Assembly (NCBI RefSeq): GCF_014203595.1
Contig: NZ_JACHJK010000008.1
Location: forward strand, 248,001 to 312,000
Direction of reading: 5' to 3'
From: Streptomyces echinatus
Lineage (GTDB): Bacteria > Actinomycetota > Actinomycetes > Streptomycetales > Streptomycetaceae
DNA length: 64,000 nucleotides
The notes beneath the pieces are model-generated. The model searched no databases, was not told the DNA's origin, and saw nothing but the letters and a program-made list of their open reading frames with translations. Of the stretch, positions 1-7,310 are shown piece after piece. Numbering within the stretch: position 1 is the stretch's first letter; the number at the start of each line of letters is the position of its first letter. Made by a program: the position numbers and the translations under genes.

Positions 1-707
1 ACCGACCGCACCCACTCCACCGGCTTGCCCTCGCGGTCCAGCGAGTGGCGGGAGAGCATCAGCATCGGCAGGCCCACGTCGGTGCCGAGCAGGCCCGCCT
101 CGCGCGGGGTGGCCAGGGAGGTCTCGATGGTCTCCTCGGCCTCGGCGAGATGGACGTCGTAGACCTCGGCGAGCGCGGTGTACAGGGAGGTGTACTTCAC
201 CAGCGAGCGCCTGAGGGCCGGGAAGCGCTTGGCCGACAGATGGGTGGTCTCGATGGCCATCGGCTCACCGTTGGCCATGCGCAGCCGCTCGATGCGCAGC
301 ACGCGCCCGCCGGCGGTGATGTCGAGCAGTTCGGCGAGCCGGTCGTCGGCGGTGACATAACCGATGTCCAGCAGCTGCGAGGTCGGCTCCAGCCCCTGCG
401 CCCGCATGTCCTCGGTGTAGGAGGTGAGCTGCAGCGCCTGGGAGACCTTGGGTTTGGCGACGAAGGTGCCCTTGCCCTGGATACGTTCGAGCCGGCCCTC
501 CACGACCAGTTCCTGCAGGGCCTGGCGCACCGTGGTGCGGGACGTGTCGAACTCGGCGGCCAGCGTGCGCTCGGGCGGCACCGGAGTGCCCGGCGCCTGC
601 GTCTCCGTCATGTCGAGCAGGTGCTTCTTCAGGCGGTAGTACTTGGGCACGCGCGCGGTACGGGTGGTGCCGGCCTCGTTCTCCGCACTGCTGACGTCGG
701 TGGTCAT
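1..707 (-). CDS. dasR: DasR, GntR/HutC-family regulator of amino-sugar metabolism (3' end outside window)
   Basis: Global repressor that senses glucosamine-6-phosphate and controls chitin/N-acetylglucosamine uptake and use. Translating the minus strand from the ATG at 707 gives a protein starting MTTDVSSAENEAGTT and about 235 residues before the window edge. The GntR winged helix is at roughly residues 20-85 (PPERTLAAEFDTSRTTVRQA is the recognition region) and the UTRA effector domain follows (LEPTSQLLDIGYV, LRIERLRMANGEPMAIE). I recognise the sequence as the S. coelicolor DasR orthologue, which is about 254 residues, so some 18 C-terminal residues are missing. A dre-like palindrome lies 138 bp upstream. 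In S. coelicolor the divergent neighbour is dasA; here the next gene is nagB on the same strand. Confidence 0.96.
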   Translation of the reverse strand, partial: MTTDVSSAENEAGTTRTARVPKYYRLKKHLLDMTETQAPGTPVPPERTLAAEFDTSRTTVRQALQELVVEGRLERIQGKGTFVAKPKVSQALQLTSYTEDMRAQGLEPTSQLLDIGYVTADDRLAELLDITAGGRVLRIERLRMANGEPMAIETTHLSAKRFPALRRSLVKYTSLYTALAEVYDVHLAEAEETIETSLATPREAGLLGTDVGLPMLMLSRHSLDREGKPVEWVRS

Positions 708-1065
708 GCTCTGCCTTCCCGGCTCCGAATGCCGAAAGCGACCGACATCCCATCGGCCACGGCTCACATCGTGGCACGGGTTGTTGTGTCAGGACTCCAC
801 CCGCACGCTCCGTGATCCCCTCTATATACCGTTGCGCCCGCTGCTGGTCTAGTCCATCGCGCGGCGGCGCGGGCGCCCGGCACCGCCCCGGCCGGCGCCG
901 TCACACCTCGCGGCTCCGGTTCGCGCGGCCCAGGCTCGCCCCGTCCCAGTCTCCGCCGCCGGGGCCGGCTCCGCCACGTCGCCCCTTGCTCCGGCGGTGC
1001 GGCGGGACGGTGGGCCGGATCCGCCGGATCCCCTGCCGCTCCGCCCAGATCCCCTGCCGCTCCGG
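708..1065. other. Intergenic region between dasR and nagB
   Basis: I find no credible gene in this stretch. It contains the dre-like site at 845-856 and GC-rich filler. S. coelicolor carries the dasABC transporter genes divergently here, but no remnant coding sequence was recognised. Confidence 0.7.
845..856. promoter_or_regulatory. dre-like DasR operator 1
   Basis: TGGTCTAGTCCA matches the DasR responsive element core TGGTCTAGACCA at 11 of 12 positions. It sits 138 bp upstream of the dasR start, where it could serve autoregulation. It may be the operator left over from a lost divergent dasA promoter. Confidence 0.75.
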
Positions 1066-1089
1066 CTAGATCCCCTGCCACTCCGGCTT
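1027..1089. repeat. Three tandem 21-bp units across the nagB stop codon
   Basis: Units at 1027-1047, 1048-1068 and 1069-1089 share the core GATCCCCTGCC(G/A)CTCCG. The nagB stop codon (CTA on the plus strand, 1066-1068) is the last triplet of the second unit, so the C-terminus of NagB and its 3' flank come from the same repeat. Confidence 0.8.
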
Positions 1090-1851
1090 GTTGGCGTAGG
1101 TGTGCCGGAAGTAGTCGGCCAGCTTCAGCTTGGACGCGGCGGCCTCGTCCACGACCACCGTGGCATGGGGGTGGAGCTGGAGTGCGGAGGCCGGGCAGAC
1201 GGCCGCGACCGGACCCTCGACGGTCGCGGCGACCGCGTCCGCCTTGCCCTCGCCAGTCGCCAGCAGCACCAGGTGCCGGGCTTCCAGGATCGTGCCGATG
1301 CCCTGGGTGATGACGTGGTGCGGGACCTGCTCGATGTCGCCGTCGAAGAAGCGGGCGTTGTCGACCCGGGTCTGCTCGGTCAGCGTCTTGATCCGGGTGC
1401 GCGAGGCGAGCGAGGAGCAGGGTTCGTTGAACCCGATGTGCCCGTCGGTCCCGATGCCGAGCAGCTGCAGGTCCACTCCGCCGGCCGCGGCGAGCGCCCG
1501 GTCGTACGCCTCGCAGGCCGCCTGGACGTCCCGGGCCGAGCCGTCCGGTCCCAGGAACGCGTCCATGCCCATGCCCAGCGGCTCCAGCACCTCACGGCGC
1601 AGGACCGAACGGTAGGACTCGGGGTGGTCCGCGGGCAGCCCCACGTACTCGTCGAGCTGCGCTATTCGCGCCCGGGTGACGTCCACGGCGCCGGAGCGCA
1701 CCTTGGCGGTCAGTGCCTGGTAGATGGGCAGCGGGGTGGAGCCGGTGGCCACGCCGAGCAGCGCGTCGGGCTTGCGTCGCAGCAGCTGGGCCATGGCCTC
1801 GGCGATCAGCTCGCCGCCCGCCGCGGCGTCCGGAACGATGACAACTTCCAC
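1066..1851 (-). CDS. nagB: Glucosamine-6-phosphate deaminase NagB
   Basis: Converts glucosamine-6-phosphate to fructose-6-phosphate plus ammonia in the cytoplasm, the last dedicated step of amino-sugar catabolism. The 261-residue protein has the usual family length. The phosphate-binding loop ATGSTP is at about residues 35-40 and LDEYVG carries Asp67. GTDGHIGFNE supplies Asp136, His138 and Glu143, equivalent to the E. coli catalytic set Asp141/His143/Glu148. A DasR operator 41 bp upstream of the ATG explains its control: DasR represses until its substrate accumulates. It sits next to dasR on the same strand with 358 bp between, so it probably has its own promoter. The 3' end lies in a short tandem repeat. 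Confidence 0.96.
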   Translation of the reverse strand: MEVVIVPDAAAGGELIAEAMAQLLRRKPDALLGVATGSTPLPIYQALTAKVRSGAVDVTRARIAQLDEYVGLPADHPESYRSVLRREVLEPLGMGMDAFLGPDGSARDVQAACEAYDRALAAAGGVDLQLLGIGTDGHIGFNEPCSSLASRTRIKTLTEQTRVDNARFFDGDIEQVPHHVITQGIGTILEARHLVLLATGEGKADAVAATVEGPVAAVCPASALQLHPHATVVVDEAAASKLKLADYFRHTYANKPEWQGI

Positions 1852-1891
1852 GCTGGGCCTGCCGTTCTGGAGAGGGCTCTGTGCGTCTAGG

Positions 1892-1903
1892 TGGTTTAGA
1901 CCA
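1892..1903. promoter_or_regulatory. dre-like DasR operator 2, nagB promoter
   Basis: TGGTTTAGACCA matches the dre core at 11 of 12 positions and lies 41 bp upstream of the nagB start, a typical operator position for repression. Confidence 0.85.
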
Positions 1904-1959
1904 ATCTAACAGAATCGGCGTTCCCGGGCGCGGAGAAGAAGGGGATTTCCCGGGCCGGC

Positions 1960-1980
1960 GGGCCGGTCTCGAACCGGCCC
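1960..1980 (-). terminator. Hairpin downstream of the SDR gene
   Basis: Perfect 8-bp stem GGGCCGGT/ACCGGCCC with a 5-nt loop. It lies 50 bp past the SDR stop codon on the minus strand and upstream of the nagB promoter. There is no U-run. Confidence 0.5.
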
Positions 1981-2030
1981 GTCACCCGGTCCGCCGCATG
2001 CCCGTTCCGCCCCTCGTCAGGCCCCCTTGC

Positions 2031-2783
2031 TCAGGTGAGCGAGCCGCCCGTCGCGTCGAGCCAGTGACCGGTCACCCAGCGGCCGTCCTCCGAGACCAGG
2101 AAGGCCACCACGTCGGCGATGTCCGCCGCGGTCCCCACCCGTCCCAGCGCCGAGAACGCGGCGGCCTCCTTCCGCGCCTCGTCGCTCGCGCGCAGCCACG
2201 AGGCGTTGATGTCGGTGTCCACGATGCCGGGCGCCACCGAGTTCACCGTGATCCCGCGGGGGCCGAGCACCTTGGACAGGTCCCGGGTGAAGACGTCGAG
2301 CGCCGCCTTGGTCATCCCGTAGGCGATCGTCGCGGGCATCGCGGCGGACCGCGCCAGTCCGGACGATATGTTCACCACCCGTCCGCCGTCCCGCAGTCGC
2401 TCCGCGCCGAGCTGGGTCAGGAAGAACGGTGCCTTCACGTTCACCGCGAAGAGCCGGTCGTACTCCTCCTCCCCGATCTCGGCGAAGGGGTGCGAGGCGC
2501 CGATGCCCGCGTTGTGCACGAGGATGTCCAGTCCGTCCGTGTGCCGGTCGAACTCCTGCCACAGGCGCTCGGCGTCCCCCGGCGCTCCCAGTTCCACCCC
2601 GATCGGGAACGCCGAGCCGCCGGCCGCCTCGATCGCCGTGACCGTCTCCTTCGCGGCGGTCTCGTTGCTCCCGTAGTGCACCGCCACCCTGGCCCCGTCG
2701 CGTCCCAGCCGCTCGGCGATACCCCGTCCGATGCCCCGGCTCCCGCCGGTGACCAGCGCCGTCTTCCCCGTGAGCGCACCCAT
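2031..2783 (-). CDS. SDR-family NAD(P)-dependent oxidoreductase
   Basis: Classical short-chain dehydrogenase of 250 residues. It has the Rossmann glycine motif TGGSRGIG (12-19), NAG at 91-93, and the catalytic Ser140/141, Tyr155 and Lys159 (YGMTK). The substrate is unknown. The start is placed at the ATG at 2783 because GGAGG sits 7 nt upstream; a GTG two codons earlier (2789) would be too close to it. The gene is divergent from a TetR regulator, and the 93-bp intergenic region holds two similar inverted repeats. That is the standard arrangement of a TetR repressor controlling itself and an oxidoreductase, possibly for detoxification of a reactive compound. Confidence 0.92.
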   Translation of the reverse strand: MGALTGKTALVTGGSRGIGRGIAERLGRDGARVAVHYGSNETAAKETVTAIEAAGGSAFPIGVELGAPGDAERLWQEFDRHTDGLDILVHNAGIGASHPFAEIGEEEYDRLFAVNVKAPFFLTQLGAERLRDGGRVVNISSGLARSAAMPATIAYGMTKAALDVFTRDLSKVLGPRGITVNSVAPGIVDTDINASWLRASDEARKEAAAFSALGRVGTAADIADVVAFLVSEDGRWVTGHWLDATGGSLT

Positions 2784-2802
2784 GTCCACCCCTCCAGATT
2801 TG

Positions 2803-2816
2803 TCTAGTGGTCGCTA
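2803..2816. promoter_or_regulatory. Candidate TetR operator A
   Basis: TCTAGTGGTCGCTA contains an imperfect palindrome with TAG and CTA half-sites. It shares TCTAG and CGCTA with a second copy 47 bp away. It lies just upstream of the SDR start. Confidence 0.6.
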
Positions 2817-2849
2817 CAGAAAGACCGTACACGACCCCGCGGACAATTT

Positions 2850-2863
2850 TCTAGGGCACGCTA
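2850..2863. promoter_or_regulatory. Candidate TetR operator B overlapping the tetR -10 region
   Basis: TCTAGGGCACGCTA is the second copy. It runs into TATAAAAT (2862-2869), a good -10 hexamer placed so that transcription would begin at or very near the tetR ATG (2877). The mRNA would be leaderless and autorepressed. Confidence 0.6.
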
Positions 2864-2876
2864 TAAAATAGTCCCC

Positions 2877-3506
2877 ATGGCGACGGGTCGGGACACGCAG
2901 GCACAGGGCGGAACGGGCCGGACGCGGGGCCGGCCCCGCTCCTTCGACCGGGCCACAGCGCTGGAGAAGGCGCTGATGGCGTTCTGGGAACACGGGTACG
3001 AGGCCACCTCGGTCTCCGACCTCACCCGGATCATGGGCATCGGCGCCCCCAGCCTCTACGCGGCCTTCGGCGACAAGCGCACCCTGTTCGACGAGGTCGT
3101 CCAGGTCTACGCGGACACGTACGGCGCCTTCGGCGACCGCGCCCTCGCCGAGGAGCCCACGGCTCGCGAGGGCATCGCGCGCCTGCTCCGCGAGGCCGCC
3201 GCCGCGTACGCCGACCCGGCCCACCCGTACGGCTGCCTGATGGTGCACGCCGCCACGAACTGCAGCAGCCCCGAGGTGGAGGCGCTGCTGCGGGACCGGC
3301 GCAACGCCGGCATCGCTGCCTTCGAATCCCGGATCCGCGCCGACGTCGCGGCGGGACTGCTGCCTGCCGGCACCGACGCGGCCACCCTCGCCCGGCACGC
3401 GGGCGCCATGATCCAGGGCATGTCCCAGCAGGCCCGCGACGGCGCCGGCCGGGAGGAACTGGAAGCGCTCGCGGAAATTGCCATGACCATCTGGCCCCAC
3501 GACTGA
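2877..3506 (+). CDS. TetR/AcrR-family transcriptional regulator
   Basis: 209-residue one-component regulator. The N-terminal DNA-binding domain (about 22-70) has the helix-turn-helix TSVSDLTRIMGIGAPSLYAAF followed by GDKRTLF, typical of TetR proteins. The C-terminal ligand-binding region contains PYGCLMVHAATNCSS and is otherwise variable, so no ligand can be named. It is divergent from the SDR gene, and the two palindromes between them are the likely targets. No ribosome-binding site precedes the ATG, in keeping with leaderless translation from the TATAAAAT -10. Confidence 0.92.
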   Translation: MATGRDTQAQGGTGRTRGRPRSFDRATALEKALMAFWEHGYEATSVSDLTRIMGIGAPSLYAAFGDKRTLFDEVVQVYADTYGAFGDRALAEEPTAREGIARLLREAAAAYADPAHPYGCLMVHAATNCSSPEVEALLRDRRNAGIAAFESRIRADVAAGLLPAGTDAATLARHAGAMIQGMSQQARDGAGREELEALAEIAMTIWPHD

Positions 3507-3586
3507 GCCGGGCGGGCTAGGCTGCGTGGCATCGCGTGCCCACGCCCGCGCGGCGCGGACGCCCCCACGCCATGGACACGCCCTCG

Positions 3587-3598
3587 TGGTCTAGTCCA
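3587..3598. promoter_or_regulatory. dre-like DasR operator 3 (orphan)
   Basis: TGGTCTAGTCCA is identical to the dasR-side site. There is no amino-sugar gene downstream on either strand in this window: the next plus-strand gene is a histidine kinase 232 bp away. Confidence 0.65.
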
Positions 3599-3618
3599 CA
3601 ATCGAGTATGACAAGCCT

Positions 3619-3643
3619 CCGCCTTCCCCGCACAGGAAGGCGG
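3619..3643. terminator. Hairpin after tetR
   Basis: CCGCCTTCC/GGAAGGCGG 9-bp stem with a 7-nt loop, 113 bp past the tetR stop. No U-run. It could instead be an attenuator for a transcript that starts near the orphan dre. Confidence 0.4.
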
Positions 3644-3829
3644 ATCGAGGAACCGGTGCTCTCTGCCCTGACTGCCCCGGCTCCTCGACCTTCGGCCGAC
3701 CGGGACCGCACACCCCACGGCCGATGATGCTCCGGGCTGCGGTGCCGGGAGGGTTGAGGGTCCCTTCCAGGCGCCGCGGCCCGCGGGTGTTTTTCCAGCC
3801 ATTCGCGCGCCGCGGGTACGCTCGCACAC

Positions 3830-5305
3830 GTGCCCTCCATGAACGAACTCGTACGCCAGCACACCGCCCTCGACGACTCCGATCTCGAGTGGCTCCACCT
3901 GCTGGTCTCGGAGTGGCAGCTGCTCTCCGACCTCTCCTTCGCCGACCTGGTGCTGTGGGTCCCCACCCGGGACGGCACCCGGTACGTCTCGGTCGCCCAG
4001 ATGCGCCCCAACACCGGCCCGACCTCGTACCAGGACGACATGGTCGGCCACCTGGTGCCGCGCGGCCGGCGGCCCATGCTGGACGTGGCGCTGGACGAGG
4101 GCCGGATCGTGCGCGAGGGCGATCCGGAGTGGCGTGAAGAGGTCCCCGTACGGGTCGAGTCGATCCCCGTACGGCGGGAGGGCCGCGTCCTCGGGGTGAT
4201 CGCCCGGAACACCAACCTGCTCACCGTGCGCACCCCGAGCCGGCTGGAGCTGACCTACCTCCAGAGCGCCTCCGACCTCGCGCAGATGATCGCGGCCGGC
4301 TCCTTCCCGTTCCCCGACCAGCAGGTCGACATGGACGCCTCGCCGCGTGTCGGCGACGGCCTGATCCGGCTGGACGCGGACGGTGTCGTCCAGTACGCCT
4401 CCCCGAACGCGCTGTCCGCCTATCACCGGCTCGGCCTCGCCTCCGACCTGGTCGGCCATCACCTCGGGCAGACCACCGCCGAACTCGCCCCCACCCGGGG
4501 GCCGGTGGACGAGGCGCTGGCCAAGGTGGCAAGCGGCTGGGCGCCGCGCGAGTTCGAGATCGAGGCCCACGACGGCGTCATCCAGTTCCGGGCCATCCCG
4601 CTCAAGCCCAAGGGGGTGCGCATCGGGTCTCTGGTGCTGCTCCGGGACGTCACCGAACTGCGGCGCCGTGAACGCGAGTTGATCACGAAGGACGCCACCA
4701 TCCGGGAGATCCACCACCGGGTGAAGAACAACCTCCAGACGGTCGCCGCCCTGCTCCGGCTCCAGGCCCGGCGCATCGACTCCGAGCGCGGCCGGGAGGC
4801 CCTGGAGGAGGCGGTCCGCCGGGTCGGCTCGATCGCGATCGTGCATGAGACGCTGTCTCAGAACCTGGACGAGCGGGTGGAGTTCGACGACATCGCCGAC
4901 CGGGTGCTGGCCATGGTCGCCGAGATCTCGCCGGGCAAGGTGACCGGCCGGCGCAGCGGACGGTTCGGCGTGCTCGACGCCGAGGTCGCCACGCCCCTGT
5001 CCATGGTCCTGACCGAGGTCCTGCAGAACGCCCTGGAGCACGGCTTCCGCGAGGGCGACATGGGCACGGTCGAGGTCGCCGCGGTGCGCGGCGGCACCAC
5101 CAAGGAGGCCCGTCTGCTGGTCACCGTGCAGGACGACGGCGTGGGACTGCCCGAGAACTTCGACCCGCACCGTTCGGGAAACCTGGGTCTCCAGATCGTA
5201 CGGACCCTGGTGGAGGGCGAGTTGGGCGGTTCGTTCGACATGGTGCCGGCCCCGGAGCGGGGGACGCGGGTGATCCTGGACATTCCGGTGCGTGCGCAGA
5301 AGTGA
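3830..5305 (+). CDS. PdtaS-like sensor histidine kinase
   Basis: 491-residue soluble histidine kinase related to mycobacterial PdtaS. Residues about 1-150 form the PF12282-type GAF-like sensor (DLEWLHLLVSEWQLLSDLSF) and about 180-280 a PAS domain. HisKA_2 follows with the phospho-acceptor in REIHHRVKNNLQTVAALL near residue 294. The C-terminal HATPase has an N box (EVLQNALEHGF) and a G box (DDGVGLP). No membrane segment. PdtaS partners are usually ANTAR-domain regulators; none is in the window. The GTG at 3830 is used; an ATG three codons later (3839) is possible. No Shine-Dalgarno is present and TACGCT upstream suggests a leaderless message. A strong hairpin follows the stop. Confidence 0.9.
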   Translation: MPSMNELVRQHTALDDSDLEWLHLLVSEWQLLSDLSFADLVLWVPTRDGTRYVSVAQMRPNTGPTSYQDDMVGHLVPRGRRPMLDVALDEGRIVREGDPEWREEVPVRVESIPVRREGRVLGVIARNTNLLTVRTPSRLELTYLQSASDLAQMIAAGSFPFPDQQVDMDASPRVGDGLIRLDADGVVQYASPNALSAYHRLGLASDLVGHHLGQTTAELAPTRGPVDEALAKVASGWAPREFEIEAHDGVIQFRAIPLKPKGVRIGSLVLLRDVTELRRRERELITKDATIREIHHRVKNNLQTVAALLRLQARRIDSERGREALEEAVRRVGSIAIVHETLSQNLDERVEFDDIADRVLAMVAEISPGKVTGRRSGRFGVLDAEVATPLSMVLTEVLQNALEHGFREGDMGTVEVAAVRGGTTKEARLLVTVQDDGVGLPENFDPHRSGNLGLQIVRTLVEGELGGSFDMVPAPERGTRVILDIPVRAQK

Positions 5306-5310
5306 GCGGA

Positions 5311-5330
5311 CGGCCTTTCCTGAAAGGCCG
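5311..5330 (+). terminator. Terminator of the PdtaS-like kinase gene
   Basis: Perfect 8-bp stem CGGCCTTT/AAAGGCCG with a 4-nt loop, beginning 6 bp after the stop codon. Confidence 0.7.
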
Positions 5331-5454
5331 TCGAGCGCACAAGGCCGTCGGGTGCCGCGAAGGACGTCGAGCACCGCGAAGCCGTCGAATGCCGCGAAGG
5401 CCGCTGGATGCTGCGAAGGCTGATGCGCGCCGCGAAGGCTGATGCGTGCCGCGG
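5324..5454. repeat. Degenerate 19-bp tandem repeat, about seven units
   Basis: Successive units of 18-19 bp with the pattern AGGCCGTCGxxTGCCGCGA start at 5342, 5361, 5380, 5398, 5417 and 5436, with a poorer first unit at 5324. Non-coding and not inverted. Confidence 0.75.
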
Positions 5455-5472
5455 GCGAGTCGGCACAGCAAA

Positions 5473-5502
5473 AAGCCCCGGACCGCCATTGGTCCGAGGC
5501 TT
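5473..5502 (-). terminator. Rho-independent terminator of wblE
   Basis: 12-bp stem (AAGCCCCGGACC/GGTCCGAGGCTT, one mismatch) with a 6-nt loop. Read on the minus strand it is followed by a run of T, so it would end the wblE transcript. Confidence 0.75.
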
Positions 5503-5629
5503 GTGCTCGTTGCTGCTCTGCTAAATCGCTAAGCGCATCGGGGGATACTGCGCGCTGCGGCTCGGGGGCGGGAGATGCGTACGTGCTGTGCGCGCCGCCA
5601 AGCTCAGGCTGTCAGCAGGGGTGGGTATG

Positions 5630-5887
5630 TCAGGCGGAGGCCTGACGGGCCCGGTTGCGGGCGGCGCGGCGCTTCATGGCGCGGCGCTCGTCCTCGCTGA
5701 GACCACCCCAGACGCCGGAGTCCTGGCCGGACTCGAGCGCCCACTGCAGGCACTGCTCCATGACGGGGCAGCGACGGCAGACGGCCTTGGCTTCCTCGAT
5801 CTGCAGCAGCGCAGGACCGGTGTTGCCGATGGGGAAGAAGAGCTCGGGGTCTTCCTCGCGGCAAACGGCGTTGTGACGCCAGTCCAT
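5630..5887 (-). CDS. wblE: WhiB-family iron-sulfur transcription factor WblE
   Basis: 85-residue Wbl protein that binds a redox-sensitive [4Fe-4S] cluster and acts with the principal sigma factor. Cysteines 9, 37, 40 and 46 form the C-x27-CxxC-x5-C cluster motif, GVWGG (58-62) is the sigma-contacting turn, and the basic tail RRAMKRRAARNRAR contacts DNA. I recognise it as the WblE orthologue, counterpart of mycobacterial WhiB1. The ATG at 5887 is preceded by GGAGAGG. A CRP-type palindrome lies 44 bp upstream, and a U-tract terminator follows. It is monocistronic; the upstream lipid kinase is on the same strand 320 bp away. Confidence 0.95.
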   Translation of the reverse strand: MDWRHNAVCREEDPELFFPIGNTGPALLQIEEAKAVCRRCPVMEQCLQWALESGQDSGVWGGLSEDERRAMKRRAARNRARQASA

Positions 5888-6207
5888 GGCTGCTACCTCT
5901 CCTTGGTATTACATGCAGGTTGCTTGTGAATGTGAACGCTTTCACGAATCCCTCAACAAGTGAAGGGCCGACCGCCGAGTCTTCCCCGGCGTGGTCCTTG
6001 GTTTGAAGAGGGGTTCCGGTGATCAGTGGAGGCCGGTCTTGCGGGCCGTCCCGATCGCCACGTAGAGACTCGCAAACCTCAGCGGCGGATACAACCCCTT
6101 CCGGAAAGTTTTTTTTGATTCCTCGGTGTCGACTGGGTCACAGCCGTACTTCCATGGGGTGGACCCTGGCCTAAACGTTCGAGTGAAAGGACTTTGGCCC
6201 GTTCCGC
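5888..6207. other. wblE promoter region and 3' flank of the lipid kinase gene
   Basis: No gene seen. It holds the CRP-like palindrome at 5931-5946 and an 8-nt T run near 6110-6117. The remainder shows no structure that I can assign. Confidence 0.6.
5931..5946. promoter_or_regulatory. CRP-like site upstream of wblE
   Basis: TGTGA-N6-TCACG, a near-perfect match to the CRP family consensus TGTGA-N6-TCACA, centred about 50 bp upstream of the wblE start. The mycobacterial orthologue whiB1 is known to be CRP-controlled. Confidence 0.6.
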
Positions 6208-7176
6208 TCACACAATCACACGCAGTGCGCGGCGTACGCCTGTGAACGTCACGCTGGTACGCAGCCCCAGGTGGTCACCGTCCATCTGAAGGGGCAGGGG
6301 CACCTTCGAATGCAAGGTGAACTGGTCCAGATCGTGCAGTGAGACCGCGTGCCTGCCGTGGGGGCCGCGCTCGGGGGACGAAGTGAGCAACTGGGTGCCA
6401 TACCGGGCAACCGCGGCCGTCGACAGGCGGCTGAGACCCAGCACATCGATACCGGTGTCGAACGAGGCCTTAGGCGATGTGTACATCGGGCGATTGCCGA
6501 GATACGTCCACGGGGACGTGTTCGAGGCTATGGCGACCACAAGATCCTCGACCGGGTCCTCGCCGGGCCGGTCGAGCGTGATCGTGCCGTGCCGGCGGTT
6601 CGGCTCGCCGAGGAACTGCCGGACCACCTGACGGACGTAGAGCGCGTGCGTCGACTTCTTTCCGCGCTCGCGCTGCTGCTCGACCCGGCCCACCACGCCC
6701 GCGTCGAAGCCGAGCCCGGCGTTGAAGGTGAACCAGCGGGCCGGCGCCGCCTCGTCCTCACTGCCCGGCGGACCCGAGGTCAGTCCGAGGCCGACGACCC
6801 GCTCGGTGCCGTCGCGCAGCGCGTCCAGCAGTGCGCCGGTGGCCTCGACGGGATCGTTGGGCAGGCCCAGGGCCCGGGCGAAGACGTTCGTGGAACCACC
6901 GGGGACGACGGCGAGACCGGGAAGCCGCTCCGGGTCCGGGCCGGCGTGCAGGAGGCCGTTGACCACCTCGTTGACCGTGCCGTCGCCGCCGAGCGCCACG
7001 ACCAGGTCGATGTCGTCGCTCTCCGCCGCCTGCCGGCCGAGGTCGCGCGCATGGCCGCGGTACTCGGTGGTGACCGCCTCCAGCTTCATCTCGCTCGCCA
7101 GCGCGTGGATCAGGACATCGCGTCTGCGTGCGCTTGTGGTGGTTGCCGCCGGATTGACCACGAGAAGTGCACGCAT
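6208..7176 (-). CDS. Diacylglycerol kinase-family lipid kinase
   Basis: 322-residue member of the DAGK/sphingosine kinase catalytic family, which phosphorylates a lipid alcohol with ATP at the inner membrane face. The nucleotide-binding signature GGDGTVNEVVNGLL is at 63-76 and GGSTNVFAR at 93-101. The C-terminal beta-rich half contains FNAGLGFDAGVV. Length fits DgkB/YegS-like proteins, and there is no signal peptide. The exact lipid substrate cannot be told from sequence. No Shine-Dalgarno precedes the ATG at 7176, and TACGCT lies close upstream, suggesting a leaderless or short-leader mRNA. It is divergent from the small membrane protein gene. Confidence 0.9.
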   Translation of the reverse strand: MRALLVVNPAATTTSARRRDVLIHALASEMKLEAVTTEYRGHARDLGRQAAESDDIDLVVALGGDGTVNEVVNGLLHAGPDPERLPGLAVVPGGSTNVFARALGLPNDPVEATGALLDALRDGTERVVGLGLTSGPPGSEDEAAPARWFTFNAGLGFDAGVVGRVEQQRERGKKSTHALYVRQVVRQFLGEPNRRHGTITLDRPGEDPVEDLVVAIASNTSPWTYLGNRPMYTSPKASFDTGIDVLGLSRLSTAAVARYGTQLLTSSPERGPHGRHAVSLHDLDQFTLHSKVPLPLQMDGDHLGLRTSVTFTGVRRALRVIV

Positions 7177-7310
7177 GCAAGGCAGCGTACCTACTGGGGG
7201 GTACTCGGCCCAGACCGAGGTAGGGATCGGGTAAGAGAAGGGGGCGTGAGCCTGGACACTCGGGCACGGGGCGCGGCGGGGCGCTCCGGGGGCGGGGCTA
7301 CCCTGCTGGG

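Larger units (their letters stand above)
3507..3829. other. Intergenic region between tetR and the PdtaS-like kinase
   Basis: No gene seen. It holds a third dre-like palindrome (3587-3598), a 9-bp-stem hairpin (3619-3643), and near the right end TACGCT (3817-3822), a possible -10 element for a near-leaderless transcript of the kinase gene. Confidence 0.6.
5306..5629. other. Intergenic region between convergent PdtaS-like kinase and wblE
   Basis: No gene. It contains the kinase terminator (5311-5330), a degenerate 19-bp tandem repeat (5324-5454) and the wblE terminator (5473-5502). Confidence 0.7.

Noticed and set aside
3107..5374. Long minus-strand reading frame of 755 codons opposite tetR and the PdtaS-like kinase
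   Set aside because: It lies antisense to two genes with clear domains and contains no recognisable motif; long antisense frames are expected at this GC content.
5461..5560. Possible tRNA or structured RNA near the wblE terminator
   Set aside because: Only one hairpin with a U-run is present; no cloverleaf, anticodon arm or T-loop sequence.
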